Below, in pieces: positions 7,701 to 16,994 of a stretch of 64,000 nucleotides of DNA. The DNA lies in NCBI GenBank assembly GCA_047602295.1, contig JASGHP010000001.1, positions 3,658,001 through 3,722,000 on the forward strand, given 5' to 3'. Under the pieces are notes generated by a model. That model ran no database searches, was not told the DNA's origin, and worked only from the letters and a program-made list of their open reading frames with translations. How positions within the stretch are numbered: position 1 is the first letter of the stretch; each line of letters begins with the position of its first letter. The DNA is from JACMLD01 sp047602295 (GTDB lineage: Bacteria > Bacteroidota > Bacteroidia > Chitinophagales > Chitinophagaceae). A program made the position numbers and the translations under genes.

Positions 7701-9007
7701 TAATACTGCAGCACGGTATTATTATCAATCTCACCGGTGTCTGTCCACAGCGTAGTTACAATGCCCGCCAACTGTGGCGAGAAGCCAGCTAATTGCTGTA
7801 TCAACTGTTGCTGATCTGCAGGTATGCTTTCATCGCCTGCAAAATGCGCCATGATGCCGTTTCTAAACATGGGTGCAGCAAAAGCCGCCAAATCCTGCGG
7901 CGCACCAAATGCATTGGTAAGAAAATAATTGAAATAGCCATCCAGGTGTTGCGAAAGAAATGCATTGCTGTATTCAGGAAAACTAACACCATGTGGCAAT
8001 GCTGCGGCAATAGACTGAACGGTATTGGTCTTTATATCCAGCCTGTCGCCCTTTAGTGTAATCATCCTGTAAGGTATTGGCGCAGTAACCAATGATCCGG
8101 TTTCTATATCAAACAATTTATTGCCTTTATAAGTGTAAGAAGAAATATCATTGGCATGATAGTGCCCCGTAAAGATTACTTTAAGACCAGCTTGTATCAG
8201 GGTGTCTGCTACTGTCTGCCAATCGTCAACAACATAACCAGGGTCTAACTGCGATTGACCGGTATAATGTTCTATCAGGTTGTGGTGCATCATTGCAAAC
8301 ACCTGCACATGCTGCATTTTTGCCAGCGCCAATTGGTTTAATATCCAGGTAAGTGTTGCAGGTTTAATTCTTCCTTCGGCAACATCTCCGCTGGGGCCAT
8401 ACTCTTCATACTTGCTGGCATCTATGGCAATCAGTCGCAGACCCGGCTGCACCTGCGCCACATAACTTAAAGAGTTTGCATCTCTTGAAATAGCATTGTT
8501 ATAACCAAAATTACCATAGATGTTCGCAAATTCGGAGGGGGTTGTCATGGTTACAGGATAATCATTGTCGCCAATATATTTCTTTGCCTTGGCATTGTTT
8601 ATATCATGATTGCCTGGTACTACGTAAACTTTTACGCCCAGCCTTTCAAGCTCATTGAAGAAACCAGCCATTGCCTGGTGACCGATTTTTTCTCCGTCTT
8701 TAGTAATATCACCCGGCACCAGTAAAATATCAGGTCTTTCTTTTTTTAATTCTGACAATACCTGTTTAAAAATGGCAGCGCTGTATTCAACCAGTTTGGG
8801 GTCCTGGTTGAGGTAATTTTGAAATGCAAGACCGGCAGCGCCACCTGTGCCCAGCAAAGACGGGTCCATATAATGAATGTCTGAAACCACCGCAATCTTA
8901 AGCGGTTTACCCGGCAATGAAGGCGGGAATCCATCGCCGGGAAGATTTTTTTTGCAGGATAAAGCAAGCTGGCTTAATACGATAATAGAGAATAGTGCTC
9001 TTTTCAT
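7700..9007 (-). CDS. Metallophosphoesterase lipoprotein
   Basis: A 435-residue protein starting at the ATG at 9007. The longer frame adds 16 residues before a clear lipoprotein signal (MKRALFSIIVLSQLALSC), so it was not used. All calcineurin-like phosphoesterase motifs are present in order: SDIHYMD, GDITKDGE, GNHD, a histidine pair (MMHHN) and GHYHANDI. These bind two metal ions. The enzyme is exported and lipid-anchored, and probably hydrolyses phosphoesters in the periplasm or at the surface; the substrate is unknown. About 100 residues after the catalytic core form an extra C-terminal helical region. Confidence 0.88.
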   Translation of the reverse strand: MKRALFSIIVLSQLALSCKKNLPGDGFPPSLPGKPLKIAVVSDIHYMDPSLLGTGGAAGLAFQNYLNQDPKLVEYSAAIFKQVLSELKKERPDILLVPGDITKDGEKIGHQAMAGFFNELERLGVKVYVVPGNHDINNAKAKKYIGDNDYPVTMTTPSEFANIYGNFGYNNAISRDANSLSYVAQVQPGLRLIAIDASKYEEYGPSGDVAEGRIKPATLTWILNQLALAKMQHVQVFAMMHHNLIEHYTGQSQLDPGYVVDDWQTVADTLIQAGLKVIFTGHYHANDISSYTYKGNKLFDIETGSLVTAPIPYRMITLKGDRLDIKTNTVQSIAAALPHGVSFPEYSNAFLSQHLDGYFNYFLTNAFGAPQDLAAFAAPMFRNGIMAHFAGDESIPADQQQLIQQLAGFSPQLAGIVTTLWTDTGEIDNNTVLQY

Positions 9008-9332
9008 AATACAAGTTTTGAAGTGATGTAATATGCTAAAGCTACTATTGCGCAAAGGCAGGCGCTAATTGAAGCATAGTGCCCACAAAACAATATTGGG
9101 ATAGTTTACCAAAAGCCATATTGCCGGTATGCCTACGGCAGCAGGAAGCCGCAGGAATTGCCAATGGCAGACAGGTTTTGGCAAACTTTACTAAACTTGC
9201 CATGCTATTTGGCATAAAATGCAAAAGAAAGCAGGCATTAATTTGTTGGGATAAGAACGTTGTATTGCAAGAGGGCAGGTTTTATGGAAACCAATTGATT
9301 TTGCATCTTCAACTGATTTCGTTTAAGCAGCG

Positions 9333-9340
9333 TATTTTTG
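9333..9340 (+). promoter_or_regulatory. Probable -7 promoter element
   Basis: TATTTTTG matches TAnnTTTG, 31 bases before the ATG at 9372. No TTG lies at the expected upstream spacing, so only half of the consensus is present. The rest of the gap 9008-9371 holds no convincing gene. Confidence 0.4.
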
Positions 9341-9371
9341 TTCAACCAAAAAAATCATTTCTTCTTAAGTA

Positions 9372-9755
9372 ATGGCAACAAGCATAGAAACATATCTTAC
9401 CGTAATAAAGCGCAGGCTTTTGTTGCTGATGGTGGGGTTGTTGTGCATTGTTGCGTTGCCATTTTTTACAACCAATGCAAATAGCTACCAGGCAAAAGCA
9501 CAAACTGAACTTGTTTGCCTGTTTAGCAGAAAACCAGTTGCCAGCAATACATTTTACAAATCTTACAATGCGCAGGCAGTACAGCAGCCAACTGTACATG
9601 CAAGCTGGTATTATAAAGCCACGCTCTCTTATCATAATGCGCTTACTATTTCCCGCATCAATTGCCTGCGTAAAAAGTTTTTGCCAAAGACAAATGCCTT
9701 TTTGCAAACTCCATTAAAGCTACCGGCTGCAAACGCTGAAGAAGCAATTTCATAA
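9372..9755 (+). CDS. Possible small exported protein, unknown
   Basis: A 127-residue open frame. The N-terminus has charged residues (KRR) and a hydrophobic run (LLLLMVGLLCIVALPFF) that could be a signal peptide or anchor. The remainder is polar and rich in A, S, T and N without a recognisable domain. A TATTTTTG element lies just upstream, which supports expression. The composition of the second half is not strongly protein-like, so this is a tentative gene. Confidence 0.45.
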   Translation: MATSIETYLTVIKRRLLLLMVGLLCIVALPFFTTNANSYQAKAQTELVCLFSRKPVASNTFYKSYNAQAVQQPTVHASWYYKATLSYHNALTISRINCLRKKFLPKTNAFLQTPLKLPAANAEEAIS

Positions 9756-9856
9756 TTATAACAAGATGCATTATTAAACTGCTGCCGGCATAATAGCAGG
9801 CAGTATCTTTTAATTTTTACCGGCTTATTGCAGCGGTAAAACAATACTTGTATACA

Positions 9857-10063
9857 ATGAAATTTGGCAAGAAGCTGATCAGGTTTACCTGGTTGGTGTT
9901 ATTCGCTTTCATGTTGGCGATATGCATGGTGTTGGGCGTAGTGCCTGTAATACCCAGGAGAAAAGAACAATTTAGCATTGAAATAAAAATAGAACAAAAG
10001 GAAAAAGAAAAAGATGATGAAAAAACAATCCGGTTGGGAAACAAGGATCAGGTAAAAAGCTAA
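9857..10063 (+). CDS. Small single-pass membrane protein
   Basis: A 68-residue protein from the ATG at 9857; a second ATG at 9848 adds three residues. One hydrophobic segment (about residues 9-31) is followed by a strongly charged tail rich in lysine and glutamate (IEQKEKEKDDEKTIR). This looks like a short membrane anchor with a cytoplasmic or periplasmic helix. No family is recognised and it stands alone ahead of the SDR gene. Confidence 0.5.
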   Translation: MKFGKKLIRFTWLVLFAFMLAICMVLGVVPVIPRRKEQFSIEIKIEQKEKEKDDEKTIRLGNKDQVKS

Positions 10064-10191
10064 ACAATCATACTGTAAGGTGAATTAAAGCTTGGTATCA
10101 ATTTACACTTTTCAACAAACCAAGATTGAGCTTTTTAACAAAGCTGCGGCAGCAAGTAATGCAGAACTTTGCCTAAACAAAAATTACAACT

Positions 10192-11091
10192 ATGGCAAAA
10201 GTTTGGTTTATTACAGGCAGCTCGAAAGGACTTGGCAAAAGCCTGGCAACAGCAGTGTTAGCAAGCGGCGATAAAGTAGCAGCAACAGCAAGAAATACAA
10301 AAGATTTGGAAGACCTGGCAAAACAATACCCGGCAAATTTGTTAGCACTATCTTTAGATGTAACCGATAAGCAACAAATTAATGAGACCGTTGCAACTAC
10401 TATCAAACATTTTGGGCGTATCGATGTATTGGTTAACAATGCCGGCTTTGGCATTACGGGTGCAGCAGAGGCTTTTACAGATGAGCAGGTGCTTAGTCAG
10501 CTACAGGTGAATTTATATGCGCCAATAGAAATAACCCGTGCAGTATTGCCGCATATGCGCAAACAGGGTGGCGGCAGAATTTTGCAAATCAGTTCTATTG
10601 GCGGAAGGGTAGGCAATGCAGGCTTAACTATCTACCAGGCTGCAAAATTTGGCTTGCAGGGTTTTACGGAAGCATTAAATAAAGAAGTGGCGCAACTGAA
10701 TATTAAAATAACATCTGTAGAGCCAGGTGGTTTTCGTACAGAATGGGCAGGCTCGTCTATGTCTTTTGCAAAAGATGTTGAAGGATATGAAAGCACTGTT
10801 GGCGCAGTAAAAACATTTCTTACTTCCGGTAAATTTATACCGATGGGAGATCCGGCAAAAGCAGCCAAAGTAATGGTGGAGCTTGCTGTGCATCCTGAGC
10901 CTCCGGTGCATTTGGTATTGGGAACAGAAGCTGCAGGTATATTAAAGGTGGCAGATGAAATACGAAAAGCTGAGTTTGAAAAGTGGTTGCCGGTAACTGT
11001 GTCTACAGATCACGATGAAGCGATAAACTTTTTAGAAAGCGAGGAAGGGCAAAAATATTTAAACATCAAAGGAATTCAATTGAAAGCATAA
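10192..11091 (+). CDS. Short-chain dehydrogenase/reductase (SDR)
   Basis: A 299-residue NAD(P)-dependent oxidoreductase of the classical SDR type. The cofactor loop TGSSKGLG is at residues 8-15, NNAG at 82-85, the catalytic serine at about 134-135, and YxxxK at 148-152. The PG-motif EPGGFRTEW follows. An arginine after the dinucleotide strand (AATARN) suggests NADP(H). The length exceeds the 250-residue core by a C-terminal tail, common in the sub-family often annotated as oxidoreductase or retinol dehydrogenase-like. An AraC-type regulator gene follows after 37 bases and probably controls or accompanies it. The substrate is unknown. Confidence 0.9.
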   Translation: MAKVWFITGSSKGLGKSLATAVLASGDKVAATARNTKDLEDLAKQYPANLLALSLDVTDKQQINETVATTIKHFGRIDVLVNNAGFGITGAAEAFTDEQVLSQLQVNLYAPIEITRAVLPHMRKQGGGRILQISSIGGRVGNAGLTIYQAAKFGLQGFTEALNKEVAQLNIKITSVEPGGFRTEWAGSSMSFAKDVEGYESTVGAVKTFLTSGKFIPMGDPAKAAKVMVELAVHPEPPVHLVLGTEAAGILKVADEIRKAEFEKWLPVTVSTDHDEAINFLESEEGQKYLNIKGIQLKA

Positions 11092-11128
11092 ATGGTTTTG
11101 CGAAATTGCAATTAAATGAAAGCGCCGA

Positions 11129-11938
11129 ATGGAGAACGATACTAATAAAAAAGCAGGCATTGTTTATTCCTGTTATTATCAAATGTCGAGAGAAGGAGAG
11201 CATTTTGTGCCGGAGCATTCGCTTACCTGCCAGATTGCGGGTTCTTTAGTGTTAAACGACGGCACAAAAGAATATTCCCCCAAAGCGGGTTCCATCAGGC
11301 TTATCAGGAGAAATCATTTGATAAAGTTTATCAAACAACCACCGCCAAATGGAGAGTTTAAGTCTATCACCATTTATTTGCAACAGCAGATTTTAAAGGA
11401 TTATAGTCTTGAATACGGCATTGCTTCAGTAAAAAAACAAGGCGGCGACCCGGTGATAGTATTGAAAAATTCCCCGGCAATGGAAACATATATCAGCTCG
11501 CTGTTGGCTTATCAAAAAGCCAACAGCCTGAGCAATGATCAATTTGTGGCAATGAAACAAAAAGAAGCTGTCTTTTTGCTATTGCAGTCAAACCCGTCAT
11601 TAAAAAATATATTGTTCGATTTTAGCGAACCGCATAAAATAGACCTGGAAGCATTTATGAACAAGAACTTTCATTTTAATGTGCACCTGGACAGGTTTGC
11701 TTATTTAACCGGCAGAAGCCTGGCAACATTTAAAAGAGATTTTGAAAAACAGTTTAACAGTACACCCGGGCATTGGCTGCAACAAAAAAGATTGCAGGAA
11801 GCGTATTACCTGATTGCGAAAAAAGGTAAAACGGCTTCAGATGTCTACCTTGATTTGGGGTTTGAAGATCTATCTCATTTCTCTTATGCATTTAAAAAGA
11901 AGTTTGGGGAGGCTCCGTCTAAAGTATTGCGCAGGTAG
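11129..11938 (+). CDS. AraC-family transcriptional regulator
   Basis: A 269-residue protein. The N-terminal 150 residues form a cupin-like sensing domain (GSLVLNDGTKEYSPKAGSIRLIRRN). The C-terminal 100 residues hold the two helix-turn-helix units of the AraC family, with TGRSLATFKRDFEKQFNSTP as the first recognition region and DVYLDLGFEDLSHFSYAFKK as the conserved second region. It probably responds to a small effector and may regulate the adjacent SDR gene. The start is the first ATG; no alternative is needed. Confidence 0.9.
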   Translation: MENDTNKKAGIVYSCYYQMSREGEHFVPEHSLTCQIAGSLVLNDGTKEYSPKAGSIRLIRRNHLIKFIKQPPPNGEFKSITIYLQQQILKDYSLEYGIASVKKQGGDPVIVLKNSPAMETYISSLLAYQKANSLSNDQFVAMKQKEAVFLLLQSNPSLKNILFDFSEPHKIDLEAFMNKNFHFNVHLDRFAYLTGRSLATFKRDFEKQFNSTPGHWLQQKRLQEAYYLIAKKGKTASDVYLDLGFEDLSHFSYAFKKKFGEAPSKVLRR

Positions 11939-11993
11939 CAGTAAAGCAAATTCAAATTATCTTTTGGTATATTAGCATAAAGACTACAAAAGT

Positions 11994-12401
11994 ATGTTGC
12001 ACACAACGGGTAAAGCAAAGTCTCTTGATGATATAACGTTGAACGATGCAATCACGCATCCAATTTGGGTATGGGCTTTAGACGAAGAGAAAGAAGATGG
12101 GCAGGATGAGACCTGGCAAAAACCTGTCATTAGCACAGACAATTTAACCAGTGATATTTTTGATCCCATCATCACCTTAAAAATAAAAGATAGCGAGCTA
12201 TATGCTACGGCATCTTTTGATTATGAAAAGCAAAGCCTGGATACAATAACCGTTTGGAAGGATGGAGAGTGGATAGATTTAAGCATGATGAAAATTAAGC
12301 CTCCGGTTGTTTTCATATCAATAGCTAAAATTAATGATGTCTCTAATGCAGCATTTATTTGCAACGATCTTTCTGCAGGTATTGCAAAGCGAAATGGATA
12401 A
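11994..12401 (+). CDS. Unknown protein, first of a pair
   Basis: A 135-residue cytoplasmic, acidic protein. It opens with a segment (SLDDITLNDAITHPIWVWALDEE) that has the look of small bacterial immunity-like or SMI1-neighbour proteins, but I cannot assign a family. The pattern is mixed alpha/beta with no catalytic residues. It lies 24 bases before an equally unknown 277-residue gene, so the two are probably co-transcribed. Confidence 0.65.
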   Translation: MLHTTGKAKSLDDITLNDAITHPIWVWALDEEKEDGQDETWQKPVISTDNLTSDIFDPIITLKIKDSELYATASFDYEKQSLDTITVWKDGEWIDLSMMKIKPPVVFISIAKINDVSNAAFICNDLSAGIAKRNG

Positions 12402-12425
12402 GTGTAAAATAATAAAACTGAATTA

Positions 12426-13259
12426 TTGAAACCTACAGAAAAGCAAGCTTCACTAGAACATTACAAAAAGTTGACGCTTGCCACGCTGGAATATTTAATG
12501 GACCATCATACAGGTCAGTTTGTGTGTGATGGTTGGGACCCTATGAAACATTATTATGAAGACCAGCAATTAAAGACAAACAAATATTTCACACAAAGAA
12601 GATTGGACAGGCTTCAGCAACAATCAGACAGGTTGTTGAAGATGGGAATGAGGTCAAATACAGACATTACAACGTTTATACAGCAAAAGACAGGAATTGA
12701 AATTGATGCCTTTGAAGATATAGAAGAGCAAATAAAAAATATTAGCCAGAACGGAAGGATAGAAAACCAGCAAGCGTATCATGCACTAAGCCATAACCTT
12801 TATTTGTTGAAACAAGCGAATAAACCAATAGCAGACGAAGCGAAAGTAAGTTCTATGATAAAGGATTACAACAACCGGCGATCAAAAAAAGAGCATGTAG
12901 AAAAAGTAATAACAGATTTGCCAGATGGAAGGCAGATGGTTTCAATAAGTTTTAGCACCGGGCCCAAACCAAAGCACCTGGAAAGGAAGGAATCAACATC
13001 TCCTGATGGCAAAAGAAAAGTGATGGTTACAGAATGGAGCGATGGAAAGAATCCCAATACTTCGGTGACTGTTTTTTTTGAAAAGGCAAGCGGCTGTATT
13101 TATGGTACAGCAGGAATTCAACCGGATATAAAAGCTTATTGGAAAGATAATAACAACATAGTTGTTGAAACTAAAAAAGCATACACTTCTTTTGTGAAGC
13201 ATAAAGAAATCAGGAGCTACCAGGATATTGTGAACGTAGAATACATCGAGCACGATTAA
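12426..13259 (+). CDS. Unknown protein with helical N-terminus, second of a pair
   Basis: A 277-residue protein if it starts at the TTG at 12426; there is no upstream ATG before an in-frame stop, and the first ATG (12498) would remove 24 residues of an apparently continuous helix. The N-terminal 150 residues are helical and charged. The C-terminal part (about 160-277) is beta-rich and contains two similar segments, TDLPDGRQMVSISFSTGPKPKH and TSPDGKRKVMVTEWSDGKNP, each with a P-D-G-(R/K) turn, suggesting an internal beta-hairpin duplication. No signal peptide or known domain is seen. Confidence 0.65.
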   Translation: MKPTEKQASLEHYKKLTLATLEYLMDHHTGQFVCDGWDPMKHYYEDQQLKTNKYFTQRRLDRLQQQSDRLLKMGMRSNTDITTFIQQKTGIEIDAFEDIEEQIKNISQNGRIENQQAYHALSHNLYLLKQANKPIADEAKVSSMIKDYNNRRSKKEHVEKVITDLPDGRQMVSISFSTGPKPKHLERKESTSPDGKRKVMVTEWSDGKNPNTSVTVFFEKASGCIYGTAGIQPDIKAYWKDNNNIVVETKKAYTSFVKHKEIRSYQDIVNVEYIEHD

Positions 13260-13411
13260 ACCCTTGTATTGATAACTGTAACACACATGAACATAGCGTG
13301 TGCGAAACCGGACAATTAATCAAATCAAACAAATTGCAATTGCCTGATTATTAGCGAGTAAAAAGATAGGCATCTTTCTGGCTGCAGGTTTTGTATTATA
13401 AATCTCAGCGC

Positions 13412-15793
13412 ATGTTCAAAAACTATTTCACTCTTGCTCTTCGCCAGTTACGCAAAAATCGTGGCTACTCCTTTATCAATATTTTCGGTCTTGCCACCGG
13501 TATGGCAATCGCCCTCACTATAGGCATCTGGGCATTTGACGAGCTTTCTATTGATCAAGATATCCCAAGAGGTGATCGTGTTGTACAGATTATGCAGAAC
13601 CAATGGCTAAAGGGGCAGACCAGTGAGAAAACGCCACCCATGTATGTAGGCACTACTGTGTCTCCGGCGCTGAATCCCTGGCTGCAAAAAGGAAATTACC
13701 AGGATGTATTTGCATTAACCGCAATGACACTCTGGCCCGGACAGCATTTGCTGGTGTACGGAGATAAAAGCATTGTGCAGAAAGGCACTTCGGCCGAATA
13801 TACTTTTCCGCTCATTTTTGGTTATCATTTTCTAAGCGGCTCTGCAGAATCTATGCGAGATCCCAATACTGCGCTTATTTCAAGATCCACCGCTATTGCA
13901 CTTTACGGCACAGAGAACGCAGTAGGTAAAACCTTTCAATATGAAAATCGCCGTCCCTTTGTTGTGGGCGGTGTGTATGCCAACCAGGCTGAAAACAGCA
14001 GCTTGCACGATTATGAATTTTTCATCTCAATGGCTAACGAGGAAAGCAGTTGGCTCAGGAGTATCACAGATTTTAATGATCATGATTGCCGCATGTATGC
14101 ATTGCTGGCCGATAATGTTACTGCAGCGCAAGCAACGGCCCGCATCAAAAACATATGCAGTCCTTATGTAAATTTTGCCTACGAGAATTACAAAGTGCTT
14201 CCGTTTAAAAGCCTTTACCTGCATTACGATGATGGCAATGCAACAGGAGAGGGCCGTATTGCTTATGTAAGAATGCTCAGTATCATTGGGGCGTTTATTC
14301 TTTTGCTAGCTTGTATCAACTTTATGAACCTGGCCACTGCCCGCAGCGAAAAACGTGCAAAGGAAGTTGGCATCCGCAAAACAATTGGCTCGCTGCGCAT
14401 TCATCTCATTGCCCAATTCATTGGTGAATCGGTGATGCTTGCATTCCTTTCTTTTTTCTTCGCCATTGCCCTGGCGGCTATAGCGCTGCCCTGGTTCAAT
14501 GAGCTTGCTGGCAAGAACATGAGCTTTCCCTGGGCAAATCCTGTATTCTGGGGTCTTGCGCTTATATGCACACTGCTTACAGGTATACTAGCTGGCAGCT
14601 ATCCAGCTTTCTATCTTTCCGGCTTCCGGCCAGTGAAAGTGCTGAAAGGTGTGTTTAAAGCAAGCAGAAGCGCCAGCAATCCGCGCAAAGTGCTGGTAGT
14701 GGCGCAATTTTCTATATCACTAGCCCTGGTTATTGGCACCGTTGTGGTATTCCGTCAAATCCGGTTTGCCAAAGATCAACCGCTTGGATATGAGCAAGCT
14801 GGCTTAATCACTGTTCCTTCTAATACACGTGAGCTGGACAATAATTATGAGCCACTGCGCAAAGCCCTGCTCAGCACAGGTGTTGTAGCCAATATTGCAA
14901 ATTCATCCACAACCCTTAACGAATTTTCCCGCAACAATCAACTAGAATGGGAAGGAATGACTGAGGAAGCAAAAAACAAAACATTCCGTGATTTGAATGT
15001 AAATGCAGATTTTGGCCCTACCATTGGCTGGACTGTTGTAAAAGGCCGCGACTTCTCCCGCGAACATCTTACTGACAGCACAGCCGCCATCGTTAACGAA
15101 ACGGCGGCCAGCCTGCTGGGCTTTAAAGATCCTATAGGCAAAACAGTAAAACATTGGGGAAGGCCTTATACTATTATTGGTGTAACAAAAGACATTATCA
15201 GCAATAGTCCTTACTTCCCGGTTCAACCTGCCATTTTCCTGGGCGATGGTGGCCATAGCGTTTTCACCATACGCATCAAACCTGGTGTGCCCGTACGCAC
15301 GGCACTGGCCGGTATGGAACCTGTGTTCAAACGGTTTAATCCAGCCAGTCCATTTATCTATTCTTTTATTGATGAAGAATATCAAAAGAAATTCAATACA
15401 GAGTCGCGTATTGGCAATCTTGCCAGCGTCTTCTCATGCCTGGCTATTCTTATTTCCTGCCTGGGACTTTTCGGGCTTGCTTCCTTTGTGGCAGAACAAC
15501 GTACCAAAGAGATCGGTGTTCGCAAAGTGCTGGGCGCCGGCGTTGTTGGCTTGTGGGCATTGCTGTCTGCAGACTTTATAAAACTGGTTGCGCTGTCTAT
15601 GCTGATAGCAATGCCGCTTTCTTATTACTGCATGCATCAGTGGCTTCAAAACTATGCGCTTCACACTTCCTTATCTGTCTGGATATTTGTGCTTGCCGGA
15701 ACGGGCTTGCTGTTTGTAACGCTGGTAACAGTCAGCTACCAGGCTTTTCGGGCAGCATTGATGAACCCGGTGAAAAGTCTTCGCACGGAATAA
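13412..15793 (+). CDS. MacB/FtsX-type ABC transporter permease
   Basis: A 793-residue membrane protein with the duplicated MacB_PCD-FtsX architecture common in Bacteroidota. The first membrane helix follows FKNYFTLALRQLRKNRGYSFINIFGL. A periplasmic domain covers about 50-280. Three helices lie at about 285-420, with the hallmark EVGIRKTIGS motif. A second anchor, periplasmic domain and FtsX domain follow from about 430, with EIGVRKVLGA near 705. The ATG at 13412 is preferred to a TTG seven codons upstream. No ATPase gene is adjacent, which is usual for this group. It probably couples ATP hydrolysis by a partner to export or to envelope mechanotransmission. Confidence 0.9.
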   Translation: MFKNYFTLALRQLRKNRGYSFINIFGLATGMAIALTIGIWAFDELSIDQDIPRGDRVVQIMQNQWLKGQTSEKTPPMYVGTTVSPALNPWLQKGNYQDVFALTAMTLWPGQHLLVYGDKSIVQKGTSAEYTFPLIFGYHFLSGSAESMRDPNTALISRSTAIALYGTENAVGKTFQYENRRPFVVGGVYANQAENSSLHDYEFFISMANEESSWLRSITDFNDHDCRMYALLADNVTAAQATARIKNICSPYVNFAYENYKVLPFKSLYLHYDDGNATGEGRIAYVRMLSIIGAFILLLACINFMNLATARSEKRAKEVGIRKTIGSLRIHLIAQFIGESVMLAFLSFFFAIALAAIALPWFNELAGKNMSFPWANPVFWGLALICTLLTGILAGSYPAFYLSGFRPVKVLKGVFKASRSASNPRKVLVVAQFSISLALVIGTVVVFRQIRFAKDQPLGYEQAGLITVPSNTRELDNNYEPLRKALLSTGVVANIANSSTTLNEFSRNNQLEWEGMTEEAKNKTFRDLNVNADFGPTIGWTVVKGRDFSREHLTDSTAAIVNETAASLLGFKDPIGKTVKHWGRPYTIIGVTKDIISNSPYFPVQPAIFLGDGGHSVFTIRIKPGVPVRTALAGMEPVFKRFNPASPFIYSFIDEEYQKKFNTESRIGNLASVFSCLAILISCLGLFGLASFVAEQRTKEIGVRKVLGAGVVGLWALLSADFIKLVALSMLIAMPLSYYCMHQWLQNYALHTSLSVWIFVLAGTGLLFVTLVTVSYQAFRAALMNPVKSLRTE

Positions 15794-15866
15794 TGTAATA
15801 TTTTAGGTTTGTAAGAGATGAAGCCTTTGTTGGTTCAGTAAATAACTATTTTAGGTAACCGAGAAT

Positions 15867-15903
15867 GAATGACAGGCGCATATTCTGTGTCTGTCATTTT
15901 TAT
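15867..15903 (+). terminator. Intrinsic terminator after the FtsX-type permease
   Basis: AATGACAG at 15867-15874 pairs with CTGTCATT at 15891-15898 across a 16-base loop, followed by a T-run. Confidence 0.7.
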
Positions 15904-15914
15904 ATGCAGCATGC

Positions 15915-16793
15915 TTACCAACTCAATGTAACCTTAAACAGGTAAGTTTTGCCTTCATCATTATCTGCTACCAATTGCAGTTTTACACTATGATCTTTTT
16001 CGGATTGAATAGCAACAGATTCCATCTTATATCCTTTAAACCTTTCATCTGCTGCAGGTAGATCTATAAGCTGGTTGATTTTGATTTTGCCTTTTTCTCT
16101 ACCGATTTTCCTGTAAAGATTTTCAATAACAGCCAGGTAGCTTTTGCCAGGTGCGGCATCGGCAGGATCGGTTTCTGTAGAAATGGTTATAAACAGATCT
16201 TCATGATTGTCTGAATAGGTGAGGCCTGAAACGCCCAGTTTGCCTGGCTTTAGGCCAACGTTTTCAAAATCAATTATAATAGTTTGCAGGCTGGCTTTTT
16301 CCTGGTTTTTCCAGAAATCTCTTGTGGTAATAATCAGGTGGTTTTGCGGATTGGTCAAATCACCACGATGCACCAGTACGAGGTAATCATATACTTCTGC
16401 AATGCCTTCAATATTCAGGTTAGCAATACCGGCAGCTTTGATGCGGTTATAAAACACCGTGAGATCAACCGGCTTTATTGCATTGTTTTTCAGGTTCAAC
16501 AGTACGCCTTTCGATCTTTTTTCAGAAGCACCAGAACCTACAATTAAAAGGTGGGGCTTTTTATCAACAGACAAAACTGTCATTGTTTCAAGTTCGGGAG
16601 AAATGGAAGCAGCATTTTTCTTGTCAGCAGGTTCCGACAAAGTAATAATTTCAGGCTTATTCCATTTTTTGCCCATTACAAGCAAGTGACTTGACTCGTC
16701 ACCAACAATGTATATTTTGTCGTCATTAAATTCAATACCTGAGCCAGCAGGGTAATTTTCCAGTTCTATAAAGTCCAGCAGTTCTAGTTTCAT
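15915..16793 (-). CDS. Beta-propeller-like protein (DUF6929-type)
   Basis: A 292-residue protein without a signal peptide. The chain has repeated four-strand blades with IEFNDDKIYIVGD, LLIVGSGASEKRSKGVLLNL, NIEGIAEVYDYLVLVHRG and SGLTYSDNHEDLFITISTE segments. This resembles the esterase-like phytase/SdiA-regulated propellers. The family resemblance is closest, from memory, to the Bacteroidota DUF6929 group. A catalytic role is not evident. The gene is isolated on its strand. Confidence 0.7.
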   Translation of the reverse strand: MKLELLDFIELENYPAGSGIEFNDDKIYIVGDESSHLLVMGKKWNKPEIITLSEPADKKNAASISPELETMTVLSVDKKPHLLIVGSGASEKRSKGVLLNLKNNAIKPVDLTVFYNRIKAAGIANLNIEGIAEVYDYLVLVHRGDLTNPQNHLIITTRDFWKNQEKASLQTIIIDFENVGLKPGKLGVSGLTYSDNHEDLFITISTETDPADAAPGKSYLAVIENLYRKIGREKGKIKINQLIDLPAADERFKGYKMESVAIQSEKDHSVKLQLVADNDEGKTYLFKVTLSW

Positions 16794-16949
16794 ACAAGCT
16801 TGTAAATTAGCACGAATGTAATAGAATTAACACAAAATCAATATTAACATTCGTGCCAAAATGCAGAAAGGAAAAAGTAAAAATTAAAAATAGTGCCTGG
16901 TGAAACATGAATTGAGAGCGACACATTCTCAATAACCAATCAGGCAATA

Positions 16950-16981
16950 AAAAAGGACGAAGATTATTCGCCCTTTTTCAT
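16950..16981 (-). terminator. Intrinsic terminator after the BlaR1-like gene
   Basis: On the minus strand AAAGGGCGAA pairs with TTCGTCCTTT (one G-T pair) across a five-base loop, followed by a T-run, just past the stop at 16995. Confidence 0.7.
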
Positions 16982-16994
16982 AATTATTAATTTA

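Noticed and set aside
9079..9372. A 97-residue frame starting at GTG
   Set aside because: It has no signal, domain or promoter, and the DNA has repeated GGCA-like words more consistent with a non-coding spacer.
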